A stretch of 64,000 bases of DNA from Pseudomonas marincola (GCF_900116605.1 NZ_FPBC01000010.1:115109-179108), one strand, 5' to 3'. Counted from the first letter of the stretch, positions 53,899 to 62,142 are shown. The notes: generated by a model not told the origin, from the sequence alone. A program made the numbers and translations.

Positions 53899-55107
53899 AT
53901 GGCACTCACTGATAGCGCCCTCAAGGCAGCTAAGCCCAAAGACAAGTTGTATCGGCTACCCGATAGCAACGGGCTGTGCCTAGAAGTGACGACGACCGGC
54001 TCAAAGTTGTGGCGCTATCGCTACCGCTTCAACGACAAGGCCAAAATGTTAGCGCTTGGCGCTTACCCTGCCGTCACCTTGCTCAACGCCAGACAAAAGC
54101 GCGATGAAGCACGCCAACAACTAATTAATGGCATAGACCCCGGCGAACAAAAGAAAGCCAACAAGCTAGCCCAGAAAGTAACGGGCTTAACCTTTGAAGT
54201 ACTGGCGCGTGAGTGGCTTGAATACAACTCGCCACGCTGGGCAGACAGCACGGCACGCAAAGCCAAGCTGTACTTAGAAAATGACTTGATAGCAATCATC
54301 GGCGCTCGCCCAGTCAAAGCCATTACACGCCCTGAGTTAGTCGAACTGGTGCGCAAAGTGGAGGCACGCGGCACGCTGAACGCCGCCGGTAAGATTCGCC
54401 AATGGTTACACCAGATATTCAGGTACGGGCTCGCCGGTGGTGTGGTGGACGTTAATCCCGCTACTGATCTGGGCATAGTCGCAGCACCAGCAAAGGCCGC
54501 TCGCCACCACCCACACGTTACCTTTGCCGAGCTGCCTGAACTACTGGGCAAGATAGACACCACCAACATTAGCGCGCTGACCCGTTGCGCGATTCGCCTG
54601 CTAACGCTTACCGCCGTGCGCCCCGGTGAACTGCGCACCGCGCCATGGTCTGAGTTCGACCTAGACGCTGCCACTTGGACGATCCCTAAAGAGCGCATGA
54701 AAGCCCGCCGCCAACATGTGGTGCCTTTGCCGCGCCAAGCCGTGGCTATTCTGCGCACCTTAGAAGAAATCAGCGGGAGCTATCCGCTGCTATTCCCCGG
54801 CCAGCAAAAACCCGACCGGCCAATGAGCGATAACACTATCAACAAGGCGCTGCGCCTGATGGGTTATGAAGGCCGCCAAACAGGCCACGGTTTTCGGCAC
54901 TTGCTGAGCACAGAGTTAAACGGGCGCGGGTACAACAAAGACTGGATTGAGCGCCAGCTTGCCCACGGTGACAGCGACGAAATACGAGGCACCTATAACC
55001 ATGCGACCTATTTAGAGCAGCGCCGCGAGATGATGCAAGCGTGGGCTGATTCAATCGACGCCCTATGTGCTGGCGCTAATGTGGTGAGCATCAAGCGTAT
55101 GGCTTAA
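53899..55107 (+). CDS. int: P4-type tyrosine recombinase (integrase)
   Basis: Site-specific recombinase of 402 residues that would integrate and excise the island at tRNA-Phe. It has the N-terminal DUF4102 arm-binding domain (MALTDSALKAAKPKDKLYRL, LGAYPAVTLLNARQKRDEAR), a core-binding domain and a complete catalytic domain: Arg241 (TAVRPGELR), His330-x-x-Arg333 (GHGFRHLLST), His356 (LAHGDSDEIR) and Tyr366 (GTYNHATYLEQR). All catalytic residues are intact, so the enzyme is probably functional. An AGGA site precedes the ATG. Confidence 0.96.
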   Translation: MALTDSALKAAKPKDKLYRLPDSNGLCLEVTTTGSKLWRYRYRFNDKAKMLALGAYPAVTLLNARQKRDEARQQLINGIDPGEQKKANKLAQKVTGLTFEVLAREWLEYNSPRWADSTARKAKLYLENDLIAIIGARPVKAITRPELVELVRKVEARGTLNAAGKIRQWLHQIFRYGLAGGVVDVNPATDLGIVAAPAKAARHHPHVTFAELPELLGKIDTTNISALTRCAIRLLTLTAVRPGELRTAPWSEFDLDAATWTIPKERMKARRQHVVPLPRQAVAILRTLEEISGSYPLLFPGQQKPDRPMSDNTINKALRLMGYEGRQTGHGFRHLLSTELNGRGYNKDWIERQLAHGDSDEIRGTYNHATYLEQRREMMQAWADSIDALCAGANVVSIKRMA

Positions 55108-55234
55108 CGGTTTTGGCTGGCCGAGAACCGTTTTCTTAGTCAAGTGTGTAGGGTTATTCGGCGGATGTGCTGAGCTTGGCTGGACATTGCTGATAAGATT
55201 CGAGTAACACTGGGTATTTAAACAGGCGCACCGC

Positions 55235-56239
55235 ATGGGCAGCGGCACCAACCAACCACCGGGAACCGTTCGGCTGGCAAATCTAGCCGCAGAATGGGCA
55301 GAGCAAGAAACTATCAACCCGCGCTTTCTAGCATCTGAGCTGGCCGATTTCTTGCGCACACTGCCGCCCAATCAAAATCTAGACCGGCGCATAGTCGCCC
55401 CGGTTCTGTTCGATCCTGCCACTGGCCCCGGTGGCATTACCGCCGCCGCACTCGCTGACTACTTTGAAAGCACCAGCCAAGGCGCATGTCCCAAGACGAT
55501 CATTACCAGCATAGGAGCCGCACCGGCTGGCGCTGTATTGATATCGCGGAACTGGATCAACCAAGCAACCAAAGAGGCAACCCAGCGTGCCGCGTTCGTA
55601 GCTGGACTAGTGCTGGTCGCCAATGACTGCGACAGCCTAAGCATGATTGTAGGGGGCGCGACCAGCACCAGCACCAGCACCAGCACCACACTCAGTGTGC
55701 CACCATCCGGGAGTGGACCCGGCTACCTGAAAATGCGCCAAGCTCAACTGCGCAAAGAAGGGGAACGCAGTGCCGCCGAACAATTGGACGCAGAGCGCAC
55801 CAGCCGAAAGCAGGCGGAGCTTGAGGCGGCTGAACTGCGCGGCATGCTCGCAGCCAAAGACGCGGAACTAACCCGGCGCGGTGAAAACGAGCAACGGTTA
55901 GAGCAGGAAAATAACGATCTTAAACGGGCAGCGCAGACGGACTCAGACACCATTTGCGAGCTAGAAGCGCAGCTAGAGGACGCAATGGTCTTTGCCGAGT
56001 GTCTGCGCATAGATAACCCGCTATCACCACCTGAGATGCGGCGGGACTTCCAATGCTGGCGTGAACTGACTCAAGACGGCACCCACAACCCATCCGAGGC
56101 AGGTGGGCGCGGCGTCCACGCACTCGCCACCGCTTGGTTACGCGACAGAGGCTACCAACTCAACAAAGAAGAAACCACCAGACTTTGCGCAACAATTAGC
56201 TGGCGCAAGCGCGGAGCGGGTGCCGTCCGGTCAAAATAA
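55235..56239 (+). CDS. Hypothetical coiled-coil protein of the island
   Basis: Protein of 334 residues with no family that I recognise. The N-terminal half (1-140) is compact and hydrophobic. A Thr/Ser linker (TSTSTSTST, encoded by an ACCAGC microsatellite) follows, then a long coiled coil (about 165-255: GERSAAEQLDAERTSRKQAE and onwards). The basic end has HALATAWLRDRGYQLNKEET and WRKRGAG. The layout is that of a DNA-binding or partition-like accessory protein, but that is a guess. The stop codon lies at the first of three AATACCCGGCCTAT repeats. Confidence 0.6.
   Translation: MGSGTNQPPGTVRLANLAAEWAEQETINPRFLASELADFLRTLPPNQNLDRRIVAPVLFDPATGPGGITAAALADYFESTSQGACPKTIITSIGAAPAGAVLISRNWINQATKEATQRAAFVAGLVLVANDCDSLSMIVGGATSTSTSTSTTLSVPPSGSGPGYLKMRQAQLRKEGERSAAEQLDAERTSRKQAELEAAELRGMLAAKDAELTRRGENEQRLEQENNDLKRAAQTDSDTICELEAQLEDAMVFAECLRIDNPLSPPEMRRDFQCWRELTQDGTHNPSEAGGRGVHALATAWLRDRGYQLNKEETTRLCATISWRKRGAGAVRSK
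55661..55690 (+). repeat. ACCAGC microsatellite
   Basis: About five copies of ACCAGC inside the coiled-coil gene encode alternating Thr-Ser. The six-base unit keeps the frame when copy number changes. Confidence 0.85.
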
Positions 56240-56342
56240 ATACCCGACCTATTTCAAAGCCAATAAGCACGGGGCTTTGCTGGACTTATCCACACAGAGC
56301 CAAGATGAATACCCGGCCTATTTTCACTAATACCCGGCCTAT
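56239..56342. repeat. Three AATACCCGGCCTAT repeats
   Basis: Copies lie at 56239-56252 (AATACCCGACCTAT), 56308-56321 and 56329-56342, all in the same direction, in the gap before the AlpA-like gene. The last two are 21 bases apart, two helical turns, as expected for a protein-binding site. They may be an operator or iterons. Confidence 0.7.
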
Positions 56343-56417
56343 CCAGTGGATAACCTAGCTAACAGTATTGCAGTCGTTGATTCCTGATAACGACCTGCAA
56401 CGCACTGGAGCATCCAC

Positions 56418-56636
56418 ATGGCCGCACACACTAACCCCGCCCAACTCCCCCGCCGCTTTATCAAGCTGCCCAAAGTGAAGGACTACACCAGTCTTTCAAC
56501 GTCCGAAATATACCGCCGCATTGCCGCTGGTACATTCCCCGCCCAAGTAAGCCTTGGCCCAAAATCGGTTGCATGGATTGAAGCCGAGGTAATTGCATGG
56601 TGCGACTCGCTTGCATCGCAGCGTGGGGCAGCCTAA
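56418..56636 (+). CDS. AlpA-family regulator
   Basis: Small MerR-like winged-helix DNA-binding protein of 72 residues: FIKLPKVKDYTSLSTSEIYR, then RIAAGTFPAQVSLGPKSVAW and WIEAEVIAWCDSLAS. In P4-like islands AlpA-type proteins activate excision or int transcription. Its stop is followed at once by the ATG of the next gene, so the two are co-translated. The repeats upstream may be its targets. Confidence 0.88.
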   Translation: MAAHTNPAQLPRRFIKLPKVKDYTSLSTSEIYRRIAAGTFPAQVSLGPKSVAWIEAEVIAWCDSLASQRGAA

Positions 56637-56987
56637 ATGAAAAAGGCCACGATCCCCGAAGAGAAACGCAGCCAGTCGCACGGCAATATTAGCAGCACCA
56701 GCATCAAGGCACCGAGCAAAATCAGCCGCGTACTGGAGCACCTTTTGCGCCATGGCCCGCTCAATCGGTTTGAGGCTGAGCGCATTGGCGACCATTGCTT
56801 GCACAGCACCATTAGCAGCTTGGCGAACGGCTACGGCCTGACCTTCAAGCGCGTCCCGGAAAAAGTACCGAACCACTGGGGGCTGCCGTGCGACGTTATC
56901 CGCTACAGCCTGCCACGCAGCGAGCGCCGCCGCGCCAAACAGGTGCTGGATATGCTGAACCGCAAGGGCAAGAAGGTGGCCGCATGA
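56637..56987 (+). CDS. Predicted helix-turn-helix protein
   Basis: Protein of 116 residues with an apparent winged-helix core: SRVLEHLLRHGPLNRFEAER, then HSTISSLANGYGLTFKRV and a conserved-looking HWGLPCDVIRYSL. A basic tail ends it. Such proteins are common in tRNA-integrated islands of pseudomonads, with no proven role. It abuts the AlpA-like gene and its stop overlaps the next ATG (ATGA at 56984). Confidence 0.65.
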   Translation: MKKATIPEEKRSQSHGNISSTSIKAPSKISRVLEHLLRHGPLNRFEAERIGDHCLHSTISSLANGYGLTFKRVPEKVPNHWGLPCDVIRYSLPRSERRRAKQVLDMLNRKGKKVAA

Positions 56988-57445
56988 TTACTGCCCACGC
57001 ATTGCCGAGTATTGCCAAGCATCACACCCCGACCTATAGTTCACCCGTCGCTGCAAATTCAGCGAACGGGTGTGGAAGCCCGAAATACACAAAGGCGCAC
57101 AAGCGCCACCGTTCGATAGCAGGCGCTTTTTTTGCGTCCGCAGTTTCGTTTTATGGTGGCTGTGCGCAGGGCGCTTTCGGGCGCGCCGGGTTCCTTTGTG
57201 TCCGGTCTTCCACACCTGCGTACAGCCGCCACCCATCATGTGGAAGTGATGCTGGCGGTTCCTCACACAAAGGAGCCACACCCATGAAACACGCCCTCAA
57301 TCCGTCCGCCTCACACGCCCAAGCGTGGAAAGCCCGCGCTATGGCAGCTTTGCGCGCTGACTCAAGCCTGAGCACACGACTTGCACGGTACAACGCAGCA
57401 ATGGCCCGTGCTCGCCAACTGGAAGCCGCTGGGGGTGCCGTATGA
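56984..57445 (+). CDS. Possible Ash-family protein (long in-frame form)
   Basis: The ATG at 56984 overlaps the previous stop and opens a 153-codon frame containing FYGGCAQGAFGRAGFLCV and GGSSHKGATP. These resemble the Ash/Icd-like proteins that P1 and P4-type elements encode over their antisense immunity RNA. The same frame includes the separate start at 57284. Whether the long form is made is uncertain, since a strong hairpin and terminator-like element lie inside it, which is exactly what the antisense control predicts. Confidence 0.4.
   Translation: MITAHALPSIAKHHTPTYSSPVAANSANGCGSPKYTKAHKRHRSIAGAFFASAVSFYGGCAQGAFGRAGFLCVRSSTPAYSRHPSCGSDAGGSSHKGATPMKHALNPSASHAQAWKARAMAALRADSSLSTRLARYNAAMARARQLEAAGGAV
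57025..57134 (+). ncRNA. Candidate C4/P4-CI-like antisense regulatory RNA
   Basis: A 12-bp hairpin (CACCCGTCGCTG with CAGCGAACGGGTG, one bulge, loop CAAATT; 57042-57072) is followed by a second stem-loop (AAGCGCC with GGCGCTT, 57101-57128) ending in a T7 run, a good intrinsic terminator. It sits inside an Ash-like frame, in front of the replication genes, the position of C4 RNA in P1/P7 and the CI RNA in P4. The identity is inferred from structure and position. Confidence 0.45.
57284..57445 (+). CDS. Small island protein (53 aa)
   Basis: The ATG at 57284 has a strong AAAGGAG site and makes a 53-residue basic, Ala/Arg-rich helical peptide (AWKARAMAALRADSSLSTRL). It shares the frame of the Ash-like long form and overlaps the next gene by ATGA at 57442. 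The function is unknown. Confidence 0.5.
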   Translation: MKHALNPSASHAQAWKARAMAALRADSSLSTRLARYNAAMARARQLEAAGGAV

Positions 57446-57747
57446 ACCCTTGGAGCGAGAACCTAATTAGCACCGCCAGCTTTGACAACATGCCCAATGC
57501 GCAACTCGACGCAATCTGCCACAGCGCAGAAAGCCAGAATATGACCCTTTGCCAAGGTGTAGCCGCAATCGGCACCGTTCTAGCCGTCGCAGCACAGAAC
57601 GAGGACGCGGGTTTAAGCATGGCCGCAGTAGCAGACCTAGGTTGGTTACTTGAAAGCCTAGGCAAGCTCAGCGCGGCAATCACTGACCAAGGTAACGCGG
57701 CACGCTCTTATAGCGACTGGCACAACGCCCAAAAACGCGAGGGTTAA
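57442..57747 (+). CDS. Hypothetical small island protein (101 aa)
   Basis: Acidic, mostly helical protein of 101 residues (ISTASFDNMPNAQLDAICHS, then ADLGWLLESLGKLSAAITDQ). I recognise no family. It is coupled by an ATGA overlap to the gene before and separated by only three bases from the next, so it belongs to the primase operon. Confidence 0.6.
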   Translation: MNPWSENLISTASFDNMPNAQLDAICHSAESQNMTLCQGVAAIGTVLAVAAQNEDAGLSMAAVADLGWLLESLGKLSAAITDQGNAARSYSDWHNAQKREG

Positions 57748-57750
57748 CCC

Positions 57751-58035
57751 ATGCAAATTAAAAACGGTGCCCATGCGCCGACGGGATCGGCTTGCCCGAA
57801 GAAAGCCACAGAGTTGTTTTATGTATCCCACCCCAAGGCAGCGCGTGCGTTGCTGGGGCCGTTTCTCACCCAAGCCGACGCAGAGTATGGCCGCGTTGTT
57901 ATGCGTAGTCCTGACGCTGTAGTGACCGCTTGCATGGTTGAGCAGGTAGACGACCTAACCCATTGGCACGCGGTGAACAATGCGCAGGTTTGCCGTGCGT
58001 TTGCTGGTGCCGTTCAACTGGGGGGGAGACCATGA
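57751..58035 (+). CDS. Hypothetical small island protein (94 aa)
   Basis: Protein of 94 residues (ATELFYVSHPKAARALLGPF and CMVEQVDDLTHWHAVNNAQV) without a recognised domain. Its end overlaps the primase ATG at 58032 by four bases, so it is translated with the replication genes. Confidence 0.6.
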   Translation: MQIKNGAHAPTGSACPKKATELFYVSHPKAARALLGPFLTQADAEYGRVVMRSPDAVVTACMVEQVDDLTHWHAVNNAQVCRAFAGAVQLGGRP

Positions 58036-58904
58036 ATAACCCCGCCGTTGCATTCCGTGACGCCATGCAAAGCCACTACGGGCCGCTTGATTGGCTGCCA
58101 ATCGCTGACGGCACCATCCGCCGTTTCAACGTCGCGGGCGATAAGCCCGGCACCCAAAACGGCTGGTATCTGTTGTTCGCTGACTCAATCGCATCTGGTG
58201 CGTTCGGTAGCTGGAAGGCTGGCAGCTCACATACTTGGAGTAGCCGCCAACCGGCCAACACCATCGAGGCCGAGCAGGTACGACAGCGCATCGAGCAGGC
58301 ACGCCGCCAACGCGAAGCTGAGCAGCACCAACGCCAGCAAGCCGCAGCCGAGTACGCAAATCGCCTATGGCGTGACGCCCGCCGCGCCGATCCCGATCAC
58401 CCGTACCTAGTCGCTAAACAGGTGCGCCCGTACACACTGCGCCAGCATGACGGTGTACTACTGGTGCCGCTGGTGCGTGACGGCCAACTGGTGAACCTGC
58501 AACGCATCAAGCCGGACGGTAGCAAGCGCTTTCTGTATGGCGGTTTGATTAAGGGCTGCTATTCGCCGCTAGGGATCATCACGCCGGGCGCGCCGTTGTA
58601 CATCTGCGAAGGGTGGGCGACCGGTGCCACGATCCACGCTGACACCGGGGCCGCTGTGGCGTGCGCCATGAATAGCGGCAACCTGTTACCTGCTGGTCAG
58701 CGACTACAACGCCAGCACCCCGACACTGTGTTGATCGTAGCCGGTGATGACGACCGTTTGACCGAAGGCAATCCCGGCAAGACCGCAGCCAATAACGCAG
58801 CCGCCACGCTGGGCTGTGGGCAGGTGCTGCCCCCATGGTCGGGTGATGAACCGCTGGCCTTGACCGACTTCAACGACTTAGCCAACTGGAGGGCTGCCCA
58901 ATGA
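58032..58904 (+). CDS. Toprim-domain primase-like protein
   Basis: Protein of 290 residues with an N-terminal primase-type zinc-finger-like region lacking clear cysteines (LPIADGTIRRFNVAGDKPGT, AFGSWKAG), a Gln/Arg-rich helical linker and a C-terminal Toprim domain: LYICEGWATGATIHA with the catalytic Glu, and LIVAGDDDRLTEGNPGKTAA with the acidic triad. It should make primers or process DNA for island replication. It overlaps the DUF927 gene by ATGA at 58901, the usual partnership in such islands. Confidence 0.85.
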   Translation: MNNPAVAFRDAMQSHYGPLDWLPIADGTIRRFNVAGDKPGTQNGWYLLFADSIASGAFGSWKAGSSHTWSSRQPANTIEAEQVRQRIEQARRQREAEQHQRQQAAAEYANRLWRDARRADPDHPYLVAKQVRPYTLRQHDGVLLVPLVRDGQLVNLQRIKPDGSKRFLYGGLIKGCYSPLGIITPGAPLYICEGWATGATIHADTGAAVACAMNSGNLLPAGQRLQRQHPDTVLIVAGDDDRLTEGNPGKTAANNAAATLGCGQVLPPWSGDEPLALTDFNDLANWRAAQ

Positions 58905-60684
58905 GCGCCGAACCGACCTTGTCCCTTGTGCCGTCGCCCGCCTCGCCAACCATCGCACCAGACCGCCCATGCTGGGGCGTGTATGAGCATTGGGTGGCGA
59001 GGCGGGCCGCAAGCTGCGCCCCGGCGTGTACTGGCACGGCTTCAAGCGCGCCGCCGTGGGTGACGATGACGGCGAAGAAAGCGCACGGCCTATCAATGAC
59101 GAATGGCTGGCCACGCCTATGACCGTAGTCGCACGCACCATCAACAGCGACGACGGGACTGAGGGCCGCTTACTGCGACTGCTGACTGATAACGGTTACA
59201 AGGAATGGATCATTCCCATGGAGGTGTTCGGCGGTAGTGGTGAAGACGCACGCCGCGCCCTGTTCGGCATGGGTGCAATCATCGCCCCACGCAAGCGCGG
59301 GCAGTTCATGGAGTACCTGCTAGAGCAGCACCCCAACCAAACCATAACCACCACAGCCCGGCCCGGCTGGCACGCATCCGGTGCGTTCGTACTGCCCCAC
59401 CGCACCATCGGCAGCGACACCGTGCGCTATCAGACTGGGGTGCGCAGTTTGAACCTGTACAGCACCAGCGGCACGCTTGAGCAATGGCAAGCTGAGGTGG
59501 CCGCTAAGTGCGCAGGCAATCCGGTGCTGACATTGGCTATTGGCTGCGCGCTGGCCGGGCCGCTGCTGAGTTTAGTCGGAGTGGTTGGTGGTGGTGTTCA
59601 CTTGGTTGGCGACAGCTCAAGCGGCAAATCGCTGGCACAGTTGGTTGGATCGTCGGTGTGGGGCGACCCCGGTGTGTTTGCTGCTAGCTGGGATATGACC
59701 AAAGGCGGACTGGAGATTGAAGCATCAAGCCGTAATGACACCATCCTGCCCTTAGATGAAATTAAACGTGCTGACCCTAAGCAGGTGCAAGCAATGGCCT
59801 ACTCACTTGCCAACGGTCAAGGCAAAGGCACGATGACCCGCGAACGTGAGGCCCGGCCTAAGCTGACGTGGCGATTGCTGGCGCTATCCAGTGGCGAGCG
59901 CTCATTAGCTGAGCACGCCGCTATATCAGGCAACGCCGCCCATGCTGGTGCTGAGTTGCGAATGGTGGACGTAAACGCCGGTACACGCACCTATCGCGCC
60001 TTTGATGAATTACACGGCATGGAGGGAGCCGACTTTCACCGTCTATTGACCGTCGCAGTGGGGCACCAGCACGGCCACCTAGGCCCGGCATTTGTCGAGC
60101 GGCTGCTAGATACCGACGACCGCCCCGGCCTACTGCAAGACTTCGCTCATGTGCGCGCACAGTTCATAGAAGACAACGCACAGGCCGGACGGGTAGCAGA
60201 CCGCTTTGCTGTGATCGCCTTAGCCTGTGAAATGGCCGTTGCTTATGGCTTGCTGCCTTGGGCCGCTGGCAATGCCTTGGCCGATTGCCAACTTCTGTAT
60301 GGCGAGTGGCTGAGCCGAGTAGGCAGCGGTAATGCCGAGGATCGCCAAATACTGGCTGGCATCCATGACTTTATCGACAAGCACGGCACCAGCCGATTCT
60401 CAGACGTGAACGATCAACTACCAGACGCCAAGGTATTTAACCGTGCTGGGTACTGGGAATCAGCGGGCAATAAGCGGTTATACCTATTCAACAAATCGTC
60501 ACTAGTGGAGGCCGCGCACGGTTATGGATTAGCCCGGATCATTAAGGCATTGGAAGGAGCGAAGGCACTCACCAAGTTTGACGCCGAACGCAGAACCAAG
60601 AATTACCGCATACCCGGTGGCGGTCAATCACGCCTGTACGTTGTCGATCCTGTGGCGCTGGATACCGATGGGGTGGGGGCATGA
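58901..60684 (+). CDS. DUF927 helicase-like ATPase, frameshifted as read
   Basis: ATPase of the DUF927 group, a partner of Toprim primases. The first frame starts at 58901 and gives about 32 residues up to RPCWGVYEHWV; the rest is in another frame from about 58990 (GEAGRKLRPGVYWHGFK onwards, 564 codons). Joining them by a -1 shift near TGGGTGGCGAGG restores a family-like protein of about 594 residues. Walker A is HLVGDSSSGKSLAQ, Walker B TILPLDEIKRADPK, with LALSSGERSL and FDELHGMEGA further on. It may be a sequencing error, a mutation or recoding; an alternative start at TTG 58990 would give a shortened protein. Confidence 0.8.
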
Positions 60685-61046
60685 ATACACCCAAAACAGC
60701 CCATGCCCCAGATACACAATTACACAGGAACCTAAAATTGGTGGCAACAGTGGCAACAGTGGCAACAGCCAGCAACCACGGGGCTTACAGCCGTTGCCAC
60801 CTAATAAAAGAAGTGGCAACAGGTGGCAACACAAACACGCTTTTGAATATAAGAGCCTGCCATGTACCTTTCATTTGGTTATCACTGTTGCCACTAAAAA
60901 TGAAGTGGCAACAGATTGGCATCATTTTAAACCCCTGTAAGCCCCGTGCTAGAGCGGTTGTTGCCACTGTTGCCACTGTTGCCACACTTTTTGAAACTAG
61001 ACGAACATGTGTATTAGTGTTTTTGCAGTGTGGGGGTAAGCCATGA
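60681..61046 (+). CDS. Iteron-containing ORF coupled to DUF927
   Basis: A 121-codon frame that starts by ATGA overlap with the DUF927 stop (60681) and ends by ATGA overlap with the next ATG (61043). The double coupling argues that it is translated. The protein has VATVATVAT twice, encoded by the GTGGCAACA and TGTTGCCAC repeats whose nine-base period keeps the frame. The middle (LLNIRACHVPFIWLSLLPLK) is hydrophobic. No family is recognised; the frame may be mostly a by-product of the iterons. Confidence 0.45.
   Translation: MNTPKTAHAPDTQLHRNLKLVATVATVATASNHGAYSRCHLIKEVATGGNTNTLLNIRACHVPFIWLSLLPLKMKWQQIGIILNPCKPRARAVVATVATVATLFETRRTCVLVFLQCGGKP
60741..60985. repeat. Iteron array, 11 copies of GTGGCAACA in both directions
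   Basis: Three head-to-tail copies at 60741-60767 face three inverted head-to-tail copies at 60959-60985. Between them are an inverted 8-base copy (60793-60800), two direct (60813-60821, 60823-60831), one inverted (60886-60894) and one direct (60905-60913). The middle (about 60841-60900) is AT-rich. Such symmetric direct/inverted arrays beside primase and helicase genes are typical of replication origins recognised by the element's own initiator. Confidence 0.85.
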
Positions 61047-61429
61047 GCCTACTTTCTGGCCTGTTTACCGAACTGGAGAAAGCGCCCGCGCCACGTTTTG
61101 TACTGAGCGAAAACGTGGAGCGTACAACAGCACCAGCAGAGCAGTTAGACCAGCGCCAGCAGCCGGGAGCGGAACGCACGCCGAAGTGTAAGAAACGCCC
61201 CACCGCGCCGATCCATACCCCGCAACCGGTGGCTGATCCCGACCAGCCTAAGCACTTCATTCAAACCGCCGTCACAGCATCACCAGAATGGCGTCACGCC
61301 CGTGACCAGTACATCAACCACCTAATGACCTGCCGAGGCTGCTACGCGCCTGTGAGCCGGTATTGCGCCGCTGGTGCTAAGTTGCGGCAGCGGTACGACC
61401 GTGCGCCAATGTCTACGGAAAAACCGTAG
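61043..61429 (+). CDS. Conserved small island protein with Cys-rich end
   Basis: Protein of 128 residues with a disordered, Pro-rich first half and a compact second half: EWRHARDQYINHLMTCRGCY and VSRYCAAGAKLRQRYD. The C-x2-C and later Cys could bind a metal. I know such proteins only as a common last gene of DUF927 islands. Start supported by the ATGA overlap at 61043; TGGGGGTAAG precedes it as a ribosome site. Confidence 0.65.
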   Translation: MSLLSGLFTELEKAPAPRFVLSENVERTTAPAEQLDQRQQPGAERTPKCKKRPTAPIHTPQPVADPDQPKHFIQTAVTASPEWRHARDQYINHLMTCRGCYAPVSRYCAAGAKLRQRYDRAPMSTEKP

Positions 61430-61529
61430 TGGGCGCGCCAAATGGAAACGATCTAAACAGGCATGGAAACACCCCTACGCGCGCGCACGCGTATTGCAAT
61501 CGAAACTAACGCACACAGGAGCGCATCCA

Positions 61530-61628
61530 ATGACACACAGATTTATAACAACGCTACTTCGCATCGTGGAGAAGCCCGGCACCAGCAAGCGCGACACACT
61601 GACCACTGTTAATAACCACCAAAAGTAA
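61530..61628 (+). CDS. Possible 32-residue peptide
   Basis: Short frame with a CAGGAG ribosome site and ATG at 61530: THRFITTLLRIVEKPGTSKR. There is no family match in memory. The stop lies at the edge of the repeat TAACCACCAAAAGTAACCAC. Confidence 0.3.
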   Translation: MTHRFITTLLRIVEKPGTSKRDTLTTVNNHQK

Positions 61629-61981
61629 CCACCCACCGGAGGTTTACACGCAGGGTGTACGCCAACGGCGGATACCCCTATAAGTAACGCTTGCATCGTT
61701 ACTTAACCGTTACCTCACCGTAGTGCGCGTGACTACCAAAGCGCTACCCTCAATTTGAGGTCGGGGTGTTGGCGTTCAGCTTGCACCAACGGTGGAAGCA
61801 AAAAGGGGCTAAACCGCATTTCCTTAGAATCGACTCAACGCCTAGTGCTGCGACACTTACAGCGTTTTTCTCACTTTCTATTGGGGGTAGATGAAAGATG
61901 GAGCCAATCGGCGCTATCTAGCGGCGATCTGGTGAACAGCAGAGTAATCCTCGGTAGTTCATATCGATGCTTAGCCGCCAC

Positions 61982-62010
61982 AACAGGTGGAACAATTTGT
62001 TCCACCTGTT
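61982..62010. promoter_or_regulatory. Perfect 29-bp palindrome
   Basis: AACAGGTGGAACAA and TTGTTCCACCTGTT are exact inverted repeats of 14 bases around a single T. It lies in a non-coding part of the island. It could be a dimer-binding operator or a transcript hairpin; there is no T-run, so it is not a clear terminator. Confidence 0.75.
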
Positions 62011-62142
62011 CAGGATTGCGAATTTCCCATATCTCCTTGCGGCATTTGGAGACCGTCCACCGTTTGTGAGCCGTCAATCTAAGCGAATAGATGCCCCAAA
62101 TTTGGAGCATCTGCTCACACCTACCCAGTGCGGGGTGTGGTC

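Noticed and set aside
55661..55690. ACCAGC repeats as iterons or binding sites
   Set aside because: They are a microsatellite in a coding linker (Thr-Ser) with no spacing pattern of a binding array.
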